Below, one piece after another: positions 51,909 to 62,158 of a stretch of DNA of 64,000 nucleotides. The stretch's first letter is position 1, and each line of letters begins with the position of its first letter. The position numbers were made by a program, and so were the translations under genes. The notes beneath the pieces were generated by a model that had not been told where the DNA came from, did no database searches, and saw only the letters and a program-made list of their open reading frames with translations. Origin of the DNA: Butyrivibrio sp. MC2013 (GTDB taxonomy: Bacteria; Bacillota; Clostridia; Lachnospirales; Lachnospiraceae); contig NZ_AUKE01000011.1 of assembly GCF_000424585.1 (NCBI RefSeq), positions 1-64,000 of the forward strand. Direction: 5' to 3'.

Positions 51909-54900
51909 TTATTTCATGAAGTCGAACAAGGAGATCTGATTGGACTCCGGCAGGTCGCCCAAAAGTCCCAACTCAGCCATGGCATCCACAACCTTCTGAG
52001 GGCACTTTGTCCTGTCCTTGAAATCATCCTTGGAGAGGAAGGGTCCCTGTGCTGCAGCTTCTACAACTGCATCCGCAGCCTTTTCACCCATGCCGTCAAA
52101 AGATTTTAAGGATGGCATGATCTTGTCTCCTACAACCTGGAACAGCCTGGATTTAGCCCTGAATATATCAATAGGCTCAAATTCAATGCCTCTCTCGTAC
52201 ATCTCCTCAACAAGACGCATATCATAATATTCCGCCTCTTCAACCGGAGTCATCTTGTCCTTACGCTTTAATTCCTCCATACGTCCGTGGAGGTGATTCT
52301 CACCCTGGCACATATCCAGATAGGAGAATGCCTTGGCTCTGATGGAAAACCATGCAGCATAGAAGGCCTGAGGACAATACACCTTAAAGTAGGCTATACG
52401 CCACGCCATCATAACGTATGCGGCAGCGTGAGCCTTAGGGAACATGTATTTGATCAGCTCGCAGGAGCCTATATACCAATCAGGTACTCCATGAGCCTTC
52501 ATGTCCTCTTTGTACTTGGGCCATCCACTCTCCTTACCCTTGGCTACCTTACCCTTACGGACTGATTCCATGATCTTAAAGGAATCGGAAGGATCCAGGC
52601 CCTTCTGGATCAGATATACCATGATATCGTCACGGCAGCAGATAGCTGTATCGATAGTGGCTGTACCATTGGAGATCAGCACCTGGGCATTGCCCTGCCA
52701 TACGTCAGTTCCATGGGAGAGACCCGATATCCTGACCAGATGGGAGAATGATGTGGGCTTGGCCTCCACGACCATGTTCATAGCAAAGTCAGTTCCGAAC
52801 TCAGGTATTCCCAGGCATCCAAGTGGTGTACCGCCTATCTGCTCGGGAGTGATATTAAGGGAGCCTGTATCTTCAAAGAGCTCCATTACCAGCGGATCGT
52901 CAAAAGGTACCTGTCCCGGATCCACGCCTGTACAATCCATGAGGAATCTGATCATGGTAGGATCGTCGTGTCCGAGAATATCAAGCTTTAAGAGGTTGTG
53001 GTCAATGGAATGGTAGTCATAATGGGTTGTTATGGTAGCTGTGGTCATATCGTTTGCAGGATGCTGCACAGGGGTAAAGGTATTGATATCCTCTCCCACA
53101 GGAAGTACCACGATACCGCCCGGGTGCTGTCCGGTACCTCTCCTGATGCCGGTACAGCCTGCAACTATACGGTTGATCTCGGCCATCCTCTTGGGCGCAC
53201 CGATCTCATCGTAATATTTTCTCACATAACCAAAAGCTGTTTTATCAGCAAGAGCAGCAATGGTACCTGCTCTGAAGGTCTGACCGTATCCAAAGATAAC
53301 CTCTGTATATTTGTGAGCCTTACTCTGATATTCACCTGAGAAATTAAGGTCGATATCAGGCTCCTTGTCGCCCTTAAATCCAAGGAAGGTCTCGAAAGGT
53401 ATGTCGAAACCATCCTTCATAAGCTTGTGTCCGCACTTGGGACAGAACTTATCAGGCATGTCAACACCCGCCTTACCGCCGTATGCCTTGACCTCTTCAG
53501 AGTCAAAATCACTGTAGTGACACTTGGGACATACATAGTGAGGCGCCAGTGCATTAACCTCTGTTATACCTGATGTAAAGGCAACAAAGGACGAACCTAC
53601 AGATCCTCTAGAGCCTACCAGGTAGCCATCTTCGTTGGACTTCCATACCAGCTTCTGGGCTATGATATACATAACCGAGTAGCCGTTCTTGATAATGGAA
53701 TTCAATTCCTTCTTAAGTCTGGCATCTACTATTTCAGGAAGCTCCTCACCGTAGATCTCATGGGCTCTGTCATAGCAGATTTTCTCCAGTGTCTTATCAG
53801 AATTCTCGATGACAGGAGGACACTTGTCAGGTCTTACAGGAGACACGCTGTCGCACATCTCCATGATCCTTCTGGTATTGGTGACGCAGACTTCCTGTGC
53901 CTTATCGGATCCCAGATAGTCAAACTCTTCCAGCATCTCATCAGTAGTCCTGACATATAAGGGAGCCGGTTCCTCATCGTCAAAGCCTCGTCCTGCCTGG
54001 ATAATGGTCCTGTATATCTGATCCTCGGGATTAAGGAAATGCGCATCACAGGTAGCTACAACAGGCTTGTGAAACTGTTCGCCCAGCTTGACAATACGTT
54101 TATTGATCTCTCTGATATCATCATCAGAGGAGATATTGTCATACTTTGGTGAATCCACCATAAAGTGGTTATTGCCCACAGGCTGGATCTCAAGGTAATC
54201 GTAGAAATCCACCAGTCTGGCAATCTCTTCCTCAGGTCTGTCCTCAACCACAGCGCTGTAGAGTTCGCCTGCGCAGCAAGCCGATCCTATGATCAGGCCT
54301 TCCCTGTATTCATTGAGAAGGGACTTGGGTATCAGTGGGAAACGTCTGAAATACTCAAGATGAGACTTGCTCACCAGGCTGTAAAGGTTGACCCTTCCTA
54401 CGGTATTTTTGGCCAGGATGATCACATGATGAGGACGAAGGTGTCTGACCATATCAGGAGTAGATACACCAAATTTCCTGATGCCATCCATATCTGATAT
54501 GCCTTCTTTGTCCAGCATTGTCAGGAACTTCAGGAAAATACCCGCTGTACATTCAGCATCATCCACCGCTCTGTGATGATGATCCAGGATTATACCCAGA
54601 GTCTTGGCAGTAGCATCAAGAGTGTGCTTGGCCTGAAGAGGGAAAAAGACTCTTGAAAGCCACATGGTATCTACAGTTGTATAATCCGCAGGTATGCCCA
54701 GCTCTCTGCAGTTCTCATTGATAAAGCTGATATCAAAAGAAACGTTGTGGCCTACCAGGACACAGCCCTTACAAAATTCCACAAATCTGGGGATGATCAC
54801 ATCTCTTGTAGGAGCCCCCATGACCATCTCATCACTGATACTGGTCAGCTTCTCTATCCTGAAAGGAATAGGCACTTCGGGATTGATAAACTCGGAAAAG

Positions 54901-56486
54901 CGATCTGTGATCTCTCCGTTTTTGACTTTGACTGCACCTATCTCTATTATCTTGTTCTTAAGAGGCGAAAAGCCTGTAGTCTCAATATCAAATACTACAA
55001 ACTCTGTATCCTTTATAGCCTGCCCCTTGCTGTTCTTTACTATTTCAAAAAGGTCATCTACCAGATAGCCTTCTACGCCCATGATCAGCTTAAAGAAATT
55101 CTGCCTGTCAGGAACAGGCTCTTCTGCCGCCTTGGCCTCCTTGCAGGCTCCGTCATAAAGATCTTCCCATACGTGATTGGCAATTGTGAGTCCTTGAACC
55201 ACGCCATGGTCAGTTATAGCTATACCGGGCATCCCCCATTTGTACGCCTGTTTTACTATATCGCCGACCTCGGATACACCGTCCATATCACTCATCTTGG
55301 TATGACAGTGAAGCTCCACCCTCTTAAGAGCAGCAGCATCCTTTCTCTTGACGGTAAAGTCCGCACCCTTCTTGATACCTGCAATAGAGCCAATGGTGAG
55401 CTCATGATCAAACTTATCGGTCATGGTCACACCCTTGACTTTTACAAAGGCGCCTTTTTTCACTTTAGATGACAGATCAGCAAGATCTTCATTTTTGACA
55501 AATATCTTACAAGTGATAGAATCTGTAAAATCAGTAATGTCAAACATTACAATGGTCTTTTCACCGTTACGCAGAGGCTTCTCGTCATAACGGATTATCT
55601 TGCCGTGTATGGTGATCTCGCCCATTTCATCTTCTATCTCAGAAAGATTCATGGGTTCATCATCAAAATCCCTGCCGTAAAATACATCCGGATTATCTGA
55701 CTTCTTGAAATTACCAAAGGAGCCACTCTTCTTCCAGCTACCAAATTTACGGCTTCCGGGCTGATTCTGTCCCTTGTCTGCTGCGGGCTTTGAAGGAGCC
55801 TTGCTGCTCTCAGCTTGCCCGGGAGCAGCTGCTCCGGCACTATCCGCCCTGGCATCAGACGCATCAGCAGTAGACCCTGCTGCTTTCGCCGCAGCCTTAG
55901 CCTCCTGTACAGCTTCAAGCTTTGCTGTGAGCTTCTCTGATTCAGCCTTGTAATCAAAAGTATCAGCAGCCTTTTTTTCTTTCTTTGCCCTGAATACAGT
56001 AGAAATATCTGCGTCCAGTCCGCATCTCTCATTGATGATCTTACTAAAGATCCTCTCAATCTCAGGACCTTCCTTTTTACTCACTACGGTATCGTCCAGA
56101 AGGATCTCCACCTTCCTGTCATCAGGGTAACGGAAATCAGCCCCACGAACGATGGTATAATCAATGGGATTATACGCTCTAAGTTCCTGGAGAATGGACT
56201 CAGAATACATATTGATCAGATTTTCAGGTGTATATTGTGCAGAGAGATTAAATCTCTCATATAGCTTAACAGTAACAGGAACCCCGCTAAAAAGCTGGGT
56301 CCTGATCTCTTTCTCTACCTTCCAGATTTCAGACTTCTCTATCAGGCAATCGGAGGATATATATACTCTGATAAAATCCTGCTTCTTTGTAGCAGAGATC
56401 TTTTCAACCCTTGTCTCCTCCATGAGCTCTTTGGTATGTCCCGACAGCTTCAGCTTGGGAAATACCTCCATAAATGTTTTGGCCAT
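51909..56486 (-). CDS. polC: DNA polymerase III alpha subunit, PolC type
   Basis: 1525 residues. Residues 1-180 are the N-terminal domain, followed by an Ala/Lys/Ser-rich linker (about 185-265) and an OB fold (about 290-380). The split PHP domain starts at ELHCHTKMSD (His393, His395). The 3'-5' exonuclease lies at about 495-670 with VVFDIETTGFSPLKNKIIEI and later HHRAVDDAECTAGIF. The polymerase core has GSRGSVGSSFVAF and GDKEPDIDLNFSGEYQ with catalytic Asp residues. A zinc-binding region (CPKCHYSDFDSEE, CPKCGHKL) and helix-hairpin-helix C-terminus follow. It is the main replicative polymerase of low-GC Gram-positives. It follows ispG by 15 bases. Confidence 0.98.
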   Translation of the reverse strand: MAKTFMEVFPKLKLSGHTKELMEETRVEKISATKKQDFIRVYISSDCLIEKSEIWKVEKEIRTQLFSGVPVTVKLYERFNLSAQYTPENLINMYSESILQELRAYNPIDYTIVRGADFRYPDDRKVEILLDDTVVSKKEGPEIERIFSKIINERCGLDADISTVFRAKKEKKAADTFDYKAESEKLTAKLEAVQEAKAAAKAAGSTADASDARADSAGAAAPGQAESSKAPSKPAADKGQNQPGSRKFGSWKKSGSFGNFKKSDNPDVFYGRDFDDEPMNLSEIEDEMGEITIHGKIIRYDEKPLRNGEKTIVMFDITDFTDSITCKIFVKNEDLADLSSKVKKGAFVKVKGVTMTDKFDHELTIGSIAGIKKGADFTVKRKDAAALKRVELHCHTKMSDMDGVSEVGDIVKQAYKWGMPGIAITDHGVVQGLTIANHVWEDLYDGACKEAKAAEEPVPDRQNFFKLIMGVEGYLVDDLFEIVKNSKGQAIKDTEFVVFDIETTGFSPLKNKIIEIGAVKVKNGEITDRFSEFINPEVPIPFRIEKLTSISDEMVMGAPTRDVIIPRFVEFCKGCVLVGHNVSFDISFINENCRELGIPADYTTVDTMWLSRVFFPLQAKHTLDATAKTLGIILDHHHRAVDDAECTAGIFLKFLTMLDKEGISDMDGIRKFGVSTPDMVRHLRPHHVIILAKNTVGRVNLYSLVSKSHLEYFRRFPLIPKSLLNEYREGLIIGSACCAGELYSAVVEDRPEEEIARLVDFYDYLEIQPVGNNHFMVDSPKYDNISSDDDIREINKRIVKLGEQFHKPVVATCDAHFLNPEDQIYRTIIQAGRGFDDEEPAPLYVRTTDEMLEEFDYLGSDKAQEVCVTNTRRIMEMCDSVSPVRPDKCPPVIENSDKTLEKICYDRAHEIYGEELPEIVDARLKKELNSIIKNGYSVMYIIAQKLVWKSNEDGYLVGSRGSVGSSFVAFTSGITEVNALAPHYVCPKCHYSDFDSEEVKAYGGKAGVDMPDKFCPKCGHKLMKDGFDIPFETFLGFKGDKEPDIDLNFSGEYQSKAHKYTEVIFGYGQTFRAGTIAALADKTAFGYVRKYYDEIGAPKRMAEINRIVAGCTGIRRGTGQHPGGIVVLPVGEDINTFTPVQHPANDMTTATITTHYDYHSIDHNLLKLDILGHDDPTMIRFLMDCTGVDPGQVPFDDPLVMELFEDTGSLNITPEQIGGTPLGCLGIPEFGTDFAMNMVVEAKPTSFSHLVRISGLSHGTDVWQGNAQVLISNGTATIDTAICCRDDIMVYLIQKGLDPSDSFKIMESVRKGKVAKGKESGWPKYKEDMKAHGVPDWYIGSCELIKYMFPKAHAAAYVMMAWRIAYFKVYCPQAFYAAWFSIRAKAFSYLDMCQGENHLHGRMEELKRKDKMTPVEEAEYYDMRLVEEMYERGIEFEPIDIFRAKSRLFQVVGDKIMPSLKSFDGMGEKAADAVVEAAAQGPFLSKDDFKDRTKCPQKVVDAMAELGLLGDLPESNQISLFDFMK

Positions 56487-56501
56487 TAGACTACCCCAAT
56501 T

Positions 56502-57560
56502 TTATTTTCCCCAATTATCAAGCTCTTCCTTAAGCGCATCAAGAAGCTGATCTTCAGGTATCTTGCGAATGATCTCGCCCTTCTTGATGATCAGGCCCTC
56601 TCCGTCTCCGCCTGCTACTCCAAGATCTGCCTCTCTGGCTTCGCCGGGGCCGTTAACTGCGCAGCCCATAACAGCCAGCCTTATATCCAGAGGATAATTC
56701 TGAGCAAGGGTCTCTACCTTATTAGCAAGTCCAATAAGATCGATCCTGGTCCTGCCGCAGGTAGGACAGGATACTACGTCTATACCACCCTTTCTAAGGT
56801 CCAATGCCCTGAGGATCAGCTTGGCAGCCTTGATCTCTTCAACAGGATTACCTGACAGAGATACACGGATAGTATCACCTATTCCCTGACCTAATATTAG
56901 TCCCAAACCTACAGCAGACTTTACACTGCCGGAATATACTGTGCCGGCTTCTGTAATGCCCACATGAAGAGGATAATCAGTCTCTTTGGCCAAAAGTTCA
57001 TGAGCCTTGACAGCCAGCATGACATTTGAAGACTTGATACTGATGACCATCCTGTCGTAACCAAACTCTTCGATCATATGAGTCTTGTCAAGAGCACTCT
57101 CAACAAGGCCCTCCGGAGTCACGCCGCCGTATTTGGCCACCAGTTCCCTCTCAAGTGATCCGGAATTTACGCCTACCCTGATAGGCACATTTCTCTCTCT
57201 GGCAGCATCCACCACAGCCTTTATCCTGTCCTTGCCGCCGATATTGCCGGGATTGATCCTGATCTTGTCAGCACCGTTTGCTATAGCAGCGATAGCCATC
57301 TTGTAATCAAAATGGATATCTGCAACCAAGGGGATATGTATCCTCTTCTTAATCTCTCCTATGGCTCTGGCAGCTTCGTCAGTAGGACATGTGCATCTGA
57401 TGATATCACAGCCTGCTGCCTCCAGCTCCAAAATCTGAGCTACTGTAGCATCCACATCCTCAGTACGAGTATTTGTCATAGACTGTATCAATATAGGATT
57501 ACCTCCGCCTATAACGCGGTCGCCTATCTGTATTACCTTACTATTATCTCTGTATGTCAT
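56502..57560 (-). CDS. ispG: 4-hydroxy-3-methylbut-2-enyl diphosphate synthase IspG
   Basis: 352 residues, the short bacterial type. PILIQSMTNTRTEDVDATVA starts the TIM barrel. The [4Fe-4S] ligands are in VSCPTCGRTRID and VMGCAVNGPGEAREADLGVA. It reduces MEcPP to HMBPP, the next-to-last DXP-pathway step. It belongs to the rseP-ispG-polC chain, with dxr nearby in the same cluster. Confidence 0.97.
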   Translation of the reverse strand: MTYRDNSKVIQIGDRVIGGGNPILIQSMTNTRTEDVDATVAQILELEAAGCDIIRCTCPTDEAARAIGEIKKRIHIPLVADIHFDYKMAIAAIANGADKIRINPGNIGGKDRIKAVVDAARERNVPIRVGVNSGSLERELVAKYGGVTPEGLVESALDKTHMIEEFGYDRMVISIKSSNVMLAVKAHELLAKETDYPLHVGITEAGTVYSGSVKSAVGLGLILGQGIGDTIRVSLSGNPVEEIKAAKLILRALDLRKGGIDVVSCPTCGRTRIDLIGLANKVETLAQNYPLDIRLAVMGCAVNGPGEAREADLGVAGGDGEGLIIKKGEIIRKIPEDQLLDALKEELDNWGK

Positions 57561-57652
57561 GATCTACCAACCTTTCTGATCACAATCTGTCTGCATCATA
57601 TGCAGCTTTTCCGTAAATAATGTCCTTATCAGGATATGTCATTTCAGACAGA

Positions 57653-58726
57653 TCAAAAAAACTTCATGATATCCTTGAACATAACCGCTGCCATGATGAG
57701 GATCAGGATCACTGCACCTATCATGGTCACTACTCCCTCTTTTTCCTCGGGAATGGGCTTACCTCTTACAAGTTCAAGAAGGAGGAAGAGGAATCTGCCT
57801 CCGTCCAGTGCAGGGATAGGCAGCAGATTCATAATGCCCAGGTTAACTGACAAGAACATTGCCAGATTGAGCATTGTCAGTATCACATCCGGTACTCCGC
57901 CTGCATCCATAGCACTGGTATAGCTCTCATCAACCATCTGTGCCATACCTACAGGTCCTGACAGCTCCGCCTTATCGGTGCGCCCGGATACAAGGAGCCC
58001 TAAAGCTCTCCAGGTTGAAGAAGTCTGAAAGGCAAAATCATACCAGGCATATTTAAGTGTACTGATACCCTTTATCTTGCCCGGCTCGCCAATATAGATA
58101 CCAATCACATAGCGGCCCCTTCCCATCTCCTCATCTTCATAATAGCTGGGAGTAACTGTAACGGTATGCTCCTGGCCATCCCTGATATAGCTTACTTCTA
58201 CAGGCTCTCCATCTGTGAGATAGAGGTTCATGGTCACTTCCGCAGCCTGATGAACGGCTCTTCCATTTACAGAAGTGATAAGGTCACCCTCCATGATGCC
58301 TGCCTCCCTGGCAGGAGAATCCTCCAGTGAGAAGCCCTTGACTACAGGCATGGTCCATACTGCAAGTGATGTCACGATGACTGCAAGGAGATATCCCAAG
58401 ATAAAATTAGCTACAGGTCCTGCCAGGACTGTGGCTATTCTCTTCCACACACCGGCATTCCTGAAACTGTGCTCATCATTCTCATCCCTGACGATCTCAC
58501 CACCGTCCATGCCTTCAAATACACAGGCACCGCCAAAAGGAAGGAGTCTCACCGAATAAGTAGTATCTCCTTTTTTCTTCTTAAAAAGGACAGGCCCCAT
58601 ACCCACTGTAAACTCATGGACCCTTATGCCATTGGCCTTAGCGATAAGGAAATGTCCGCCCTCATGGAATATTACCAGCAGAGCAAAAATCAAAAGGAAA
58701 ATAATAAACTCGATTATATATTGCAT
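57653..58726 (-). CDS. rseP: RseP-type site-2 intramembrane zinc metalloprotease
   Basis: 357 residues. The zinc motif HEGGH is at about residues 21-25 in the first membrane helix (a variant of the usual HExGH wording; both His and the Glu are kept). A PDZ domain lies at about 125-205 (SPAREAGIMEGDLITSVNGR). The C-terminal helices include NLGIMNLLPIPALDGGRFLF, with the third zinc ligand in LDGG. It cleaves membrane-bound anti-sigma factors and leftover signal peptides. It lies 12 bases after dxr. Confidence 0.95.
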   Translation of the reverse strand: MQYIIEFIIFLLIFALLVIFHEGGHFLIAKANGIRVHEFTVGMGPVLFKKKKGDTTYSVRLLPFGGACVFEGMDGGEIVRDENDEHSFRNAGVWKRIATVLAGPVANFILGYLLAVIVTSLAVWTMPVVKGFSLEDSPAREAGIMEGDLITSVNGRAVHQAAEVTMNLYLTDGEPVEVSYIRDGQEHTVTVTPSYYEDEEMGRGRYVIGIYIGEPGKIKGISTLKYAWYDFAFQTSSTWRALGLLVSGRTDKAELSGPVGMAQMVDESYTSAMDAGGVPDVILTMLNLAMFLSVNLGIMNLLPIPALDGGRFLFLLLELVRGKPIPEEKEGVVTMIGAVILILIMAAVMFKDIMKFF

Positions 58727-58738
58727 CTTTATCCTCTT

Positions 58739-59887
58739 TTATCCTCGGCTTTCAAGGAATTCATAGGTTTCCTTCTCAGCTTCAAGAATATCCTCCACAG
58801 TGGGATCTGCCACTATCCTGTGATGATCCATTGCAGAGCTGATCATGTCATAGATATCAAGGAAACGGATCTGTCTCTTCAAGAACTTCTTCACTGCCAT
58901 CTCATTGGCTGCGTTAAATACTGTGGGCATGCTGCCGCCCTCATGAGCAGCTCTGTAGGCCAGAGGCAGCCCCTTAAATACGTCTGTGCGTGGCTCTTCA
59001 AAGGTCAGGCTGGCCATAGCAGCCAGATCAAGCCTCTTCTCGCTCATAGGCAGTCTGTCAGGATAAAAGAGCGCATACTGAATAGGCAGCTTCATATCAG
59101 GAACGCCCATCTGACCCATAACTGCGCCGTCTACAAACTGAACTGCTGAGTGAAGGATAGACTGAGGCTGGACCACAACCTTGATATCATCTACGTCTAC
59201 GCCAAAGAGCCACTTGGCTTCTATTACTTCCAGTCCCTTATTGACCAGCGACGCTGAATCAATAGTAACCTTTGCTCCCATATCCCAATTGGGATTCTTA
59301 AGGGCATCATCTACAGTGACCTCCTGTAGCTGTTCATAAGTCTTGGTCCTGAAAGGGCCTCCGGAAGCTGTGAGCAGGATCTTCTCTATCTTGGACACAG
59401 GCTCGCCGTTTAGAGACTGGAAAATAGCACTGTGCTCAGAATCCACGGGAAGAATGGATACTCCCATCTCCCTGGCAAGAGGCATGATGATATGTCCTGC
59501 ACAAACAAGGGTTTCTTTATTGGCAAGAGCAATATCCTTACCTGCCTTTATAGCTTCTATAGTAGGTCTGATGCCTATCATACCTACCACTGCGGTAAGC
59601 ACTGTATCAGCTTCTTCGTCCCTGACCAGCTCCAGGATACCATCCATGCCTGAATATACTGTAACATCCAGGTCACTGACTCTCTGCCTGAGAGCTGCCG
59701 CAGCAGCCTCATCAAACATGCAGGCTTTAGAAGGTCCAAACTCCCTGATCTGAGCTTCGAGGAGCTCCACGTTCCTGTTTGCCGCCAGAGCAGTTACTTT
59801 AAGCTCCTGTCTGTAATTTCTGACTACATCAAGTGTCTGTGTACCTATAGAGCCGGTAGAACCAAGTAATACAATCTTTCTCTTCAT
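58739..59887 (-). CDS. dxr: 1-deoxy-D-xylulose-5-phosphate reductoisomerase
   Basis: 382 residues from the ATG at 59887, which follows AGGAAGG; the frame from 59908 adds seven non-family residues. The NADPH loop is LLGSTGSIGTQTLDVVRNYR. The active site shows DIALANKETLVCAG, PVDSEHSAIFQSLNG, TASGGPFR and NWDMGAKVTIDSASLVNKGL. It converts DXP to MEP. It sits between cdsA and rseP. Confidence 0.97.
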   Translation of the reverse strand: MKRKIVLLGSTGSIGTQTLDVVRNYRQELKVTALAANRNVELLEAQIREFGPSKACMFDEAAAAALRQRVSDLDVTVYSGMDGILELVRDEEADTVLTAVVGMIGIRPTIEAIKAGKDIALANKETLVCAGHIIMPLAREMGVSILPVDSEHSAIFQSLNGEPVSKIEKILLTASGGPFRTKTYEQLQEVTVDDALKNPNWDMGAKVTIDSASLVNKGLEVIEAKWLFGVDVDDIKVVVQPQSILHSAVQFVDGAVMGQMGVPDMKLPIQYALFYPDRLPMSEKRLDLAAMASLTFEEPRTDVFKGLPLAYRAAHEGGSMPTVFNAANEMAVKKFLKRQIRFLDIYDMISSAMDHHRIVADPTVEDILEAEKETYEFLESRG

Positions 59888-59930
59888 AATTACCTTCCTA
59901 TAAAACAAATCAACTCATAAGAGTAAGATA

Positions 59931-60755
59931 TCACATGAGAATATCAAATAAAATATACACAAAAGGTGTCACAAATATCACGCTGTCAAATCTGTCCATG
60001 ATACCTCCGTGCCCTGGGATCAGGCTGCCATAATCCTTGATATTCCTGTCTCTCTTGATAGCCGATGCCGCAAGATCTCCTATTTGTGATATAAGAGATG
60101 CCGCAAATGTGATGATCACATATTGGGGAATGGCATCATAGCTGCCGCCTGCAATCTTTACCATAAGAAGACCAAATATCACTCCTGCGATCATGGAGAA
60201 TACCACTCCGCCCACAGCGCCTTCAATGGTCTTATTGGGGCTAAGGACCGGAGTCATCTTATGCTTACCAAGAGCTCTTCCTGTAAAGTAGGCAAAGGTA
60301 TCGGATATCCATGCCACAAAAGGCACCCATACGTAATACCTGCCCATCTCACCATTCCTTATAAGGAGCAGAAAAGAGAGCATAAAAGGACAATATACAA
60401 AAGCAAATACAGCACTTATGGCCTGTTCTGCCTTAAATCTCGGAAATGTAAGTACATATACTGACATAATAGCAATGAATGCAATCAGTAAAGTAGATAA
60501 AAAGCCTCCTGTGGTCTTAAAGTAAATGATAATAAGATAGTGGATAAATACCATCACCATTCCGGTAACAGTTAGTGCACTTATCTTATCGGACTTGTCA
60601 TTTACAGAAAGAGCCCTTGTCAGCTCATAATAACCAATCTCAGATACAATGAGGCCGATGCCGCCCAATACATAGCCTCCCATAAGGAGAGCAGCCACCA
60701 GTATGATCCCCATTACAACACCGCTAATAATCCTAGTCTTCACTTTTATCTCCAA
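59931..60755 (-). CDS. cdsA: Phosphatidate cytidylyltransferase CdsA
   Basis: 274 residues with about eight membrane helices. The family signature near residue 235 (SQIGDLAASAIKRDRNIKDY, then GSLIPGHGGIMDRFDS) is complete, and AWISDTFAYFTGRALGKHKM, then TPVLSPNKTIEGAVGG, precedes it. It makes CDP-diacylglycerol from phosphatidate and CTP for phospholipid synthesis. A hairpin-terminator separates it from uppS. Confidence 0.95.
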   Translation of the reverse strand: MEIKVKTRIISGVVMGIILVAALLMGGYVLGGIGLIVSEIGYYELTRALSVNDKSDKISALTVTGMVMVFIHYLIIIYFKTTGGFLSTLLIAFIAIMSVYVLTFPRFKAEQAISAVFAFVYCPFMLSFLLLIRNGEMGRYYVWVPFVAWISDTFAYFTGRALGKHKMTPVLSPNKTIEGAVGGVVFSMIAGVIFGLLMVKIAGGSYDAIPQYVIITFAASLISQIGDLAASAIKRDRNIKDYGSLIPGHGGIMDRFDSVIFVTPFVYILFDILM

Positions 60756-60787
60756 ACTTTGCAGCCAGCAACTATACTAGCAAAAAT

Positions 60788-60814
60788 ACCTGCCCACCCT
60801 TAAAGTGAGCAGGT
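60788..60814 (-). terminator. Attenuator-like terminator between uppS and cdsA
   Basis: On the minus strand ACCTGC-T-CAC pairs with GTG-G-GCAGGT (one mismatch) around TTTAAGG, followed by ATTTTTGC. It lies in the 82-base gap of an otherwise tight operon, so part of the transcripts may stop before cdsA. Confidence 0.65.
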
Positions 60815-60837
60815 AACATTATTATAGATACGCTGTC

Positions 60838-61563
60838 TTATTCTTCACCCTTTACAAGACCACCAAATCTTCTGGTACGCTTATTATAGGCATCAATAGC
60901 TTTCTCAAGCTCGGCTCTGTTAAAATCCGGCCATGCTATATCAGTATAATAGAATTCTGTGTAAGCCAGCTGCCATACCAGGAAATTGGATATCCTCTGC
61001 TCACCGCAGGTCCTGATCATAAGATCGGGATCGGGAAGTCCTGCCGTATCCAGATTAGATGATATCATAGCCTCGCTTATTGCTTCAGGCTCCAAATTGC
61101 CCGTTTTAACATCCTCAGCAATCTTCCTGACTGCTCTGACTATTTCATCTCTTCCGCCATAGTTGATGGCTATGGTGAAGGTCAGTCCGGTATTATCCTT
61201 AGTTGCTTCCTCCAGATCATCAATAGCCTTGTTGATGGTGGCATTGAGCCTGGTTCTCTCTCCTATGATCCTGCACCTGACATTATTCTTCATAGACTTC
61301 TTAAGAGAAGACTTAAGATACTTGGCCAGGATCTCCATAAGAGCAGTCACTTCCCCATCAGGTCTATTCCAGTTTTCTGTGGAGAAAGCATATACAGTAA
61401 GGTATTTAATTCCCAGCTCGTCAGCATCATAAAGGATAGCTTCCACAGCCTTGGCACCCTGAAGGTGGCCGTAATTCCTGGGCATGCCCTTCTGCTTGGC
61501 CCATCTGCCGTTTCCATCCAATATTATAGCTACGTGAGCGGGTATCTTTCTTTCATCACTCAT
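60838..61563 (-). CDS. uppS: Undecaprenyl diphosphate synthase (cis-prenyltransferase)
   Basis: 241 residues from the ATG at 61563 (AGGA 6 bases upstream; the frame from 61569 would use TTG). IPAHVAIILDGNGRWAKQKG contains the catalytic Asp and the P-loop-like motif; GHLQGAKAVEAILYDADELG, then LTVYAFSTENWNRP and LPDPDLMIRTCGEQRISNFL, are family motifs. It extends farnesyl diphosphate to the C55 carrier lipid for peptidoglycan. It follows frr by 16 bases. Confidence 0.96.
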   Translation of the reverse strand: MSDERKIPAHVAIILDGNGRWAKQKGMPRNYGHLQGAKAVEAILYDADELGIKYLTVYAFSTENWNRPDGEVTALMEILAKYLKSSLKKSMKNNVRCRIIGERTRLNATINKAIDDLEEATKDNTGLTFTIAINYGGRDEIVRAVRKIAEDVKTGNLEPEAISEAMISSNLDTAGLPDPDLMIRTCGEQRISNFLVWQLAYTEFYYTDIAWPDFNRAELEKAIDAYNKRTRRFGGLVKGEE

Positions 61564-61579
61564 ATACAATCCTAAACAA

Positions 61580-62131
61580 TCATACTGTCATGATCTCTTT
61601 GGTCTTTGCATCAACCATAGAATCAATATTCTTAACAACTGAATCAGTAAGCTTCTGAAGCTCATCCTCAAGATCTGCTATCTCATCCTCAGAAACCTCT
61701 GTTCCCTTAAGCTTCTTGAATGCCTCATTGCCGTCTCTTCTGATATTACGTACAGCAACCTTGGCATCCTCGCCCTTCTTCTTAACATCCTTGGAAAGCT
61801 GCTTACGACGTTCCTCGGTAAGTTCTGGGAAGATCAGGCGGATAACGCTTCCGTCATTAGTGGGATTGATACCCAGATCTGAAGTCATGATAGCCTTCTC
61901 GATCTCCTTAAGCATAGTCTTCTCCCAGGGAGCTATCTGGATGATCCTGGCTTCGGGAACGGATACGTTACCGATCTGCTGGATAGGGGTAGGTGAACCA
62001 TAATAATCTACACGAATCTTATCAAGAACATGGGGATTGGCTCTTCCTGCTCTGATCGAAGCCAGCTCTTCAGCTAAAAAGTCAACAGCTTTGGTCATTT
62101 TCTCATCATAATGTTTGATTCTCTCGTTCAT
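61580..62131 (-). CDS. frr: Ribosome recycling factor
   Basis: 183 residues, standard length. MTKAVDFLAEELASIRAGRA, then NPHVLDKIRVDYYGSPTPIQ, INPTNDGSVIRLIFPELTEE and VAVRNIRRDGNEAFKKLKGT match RRF throughout. It splits post-termination ribosomes together with EF-G. It lies 27 bases after pyrH, the conserved pyrH-frr order. Confidence 0.97.
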   Translation of the reverse strand: MNERIKHYDEKMTKAVDFLAEELASIRAGRANPHVLDKIRVDYYGSPTPIQQIGNVSVPEARIIQIAPWEKTMLKEIEKAIMTSDLGINPTNDGSVIRLIFPELTEERRKQLSKDVKKKGEDAKVAVRNIRRDGNEAFKKLKGTEVSEDEIADLEDELQKLTDSVVKNIDSMVDAKTKEIMTV

Positions 62132-62158
62132 ATTCTTCTCCTTACATTACCCCTGTAA

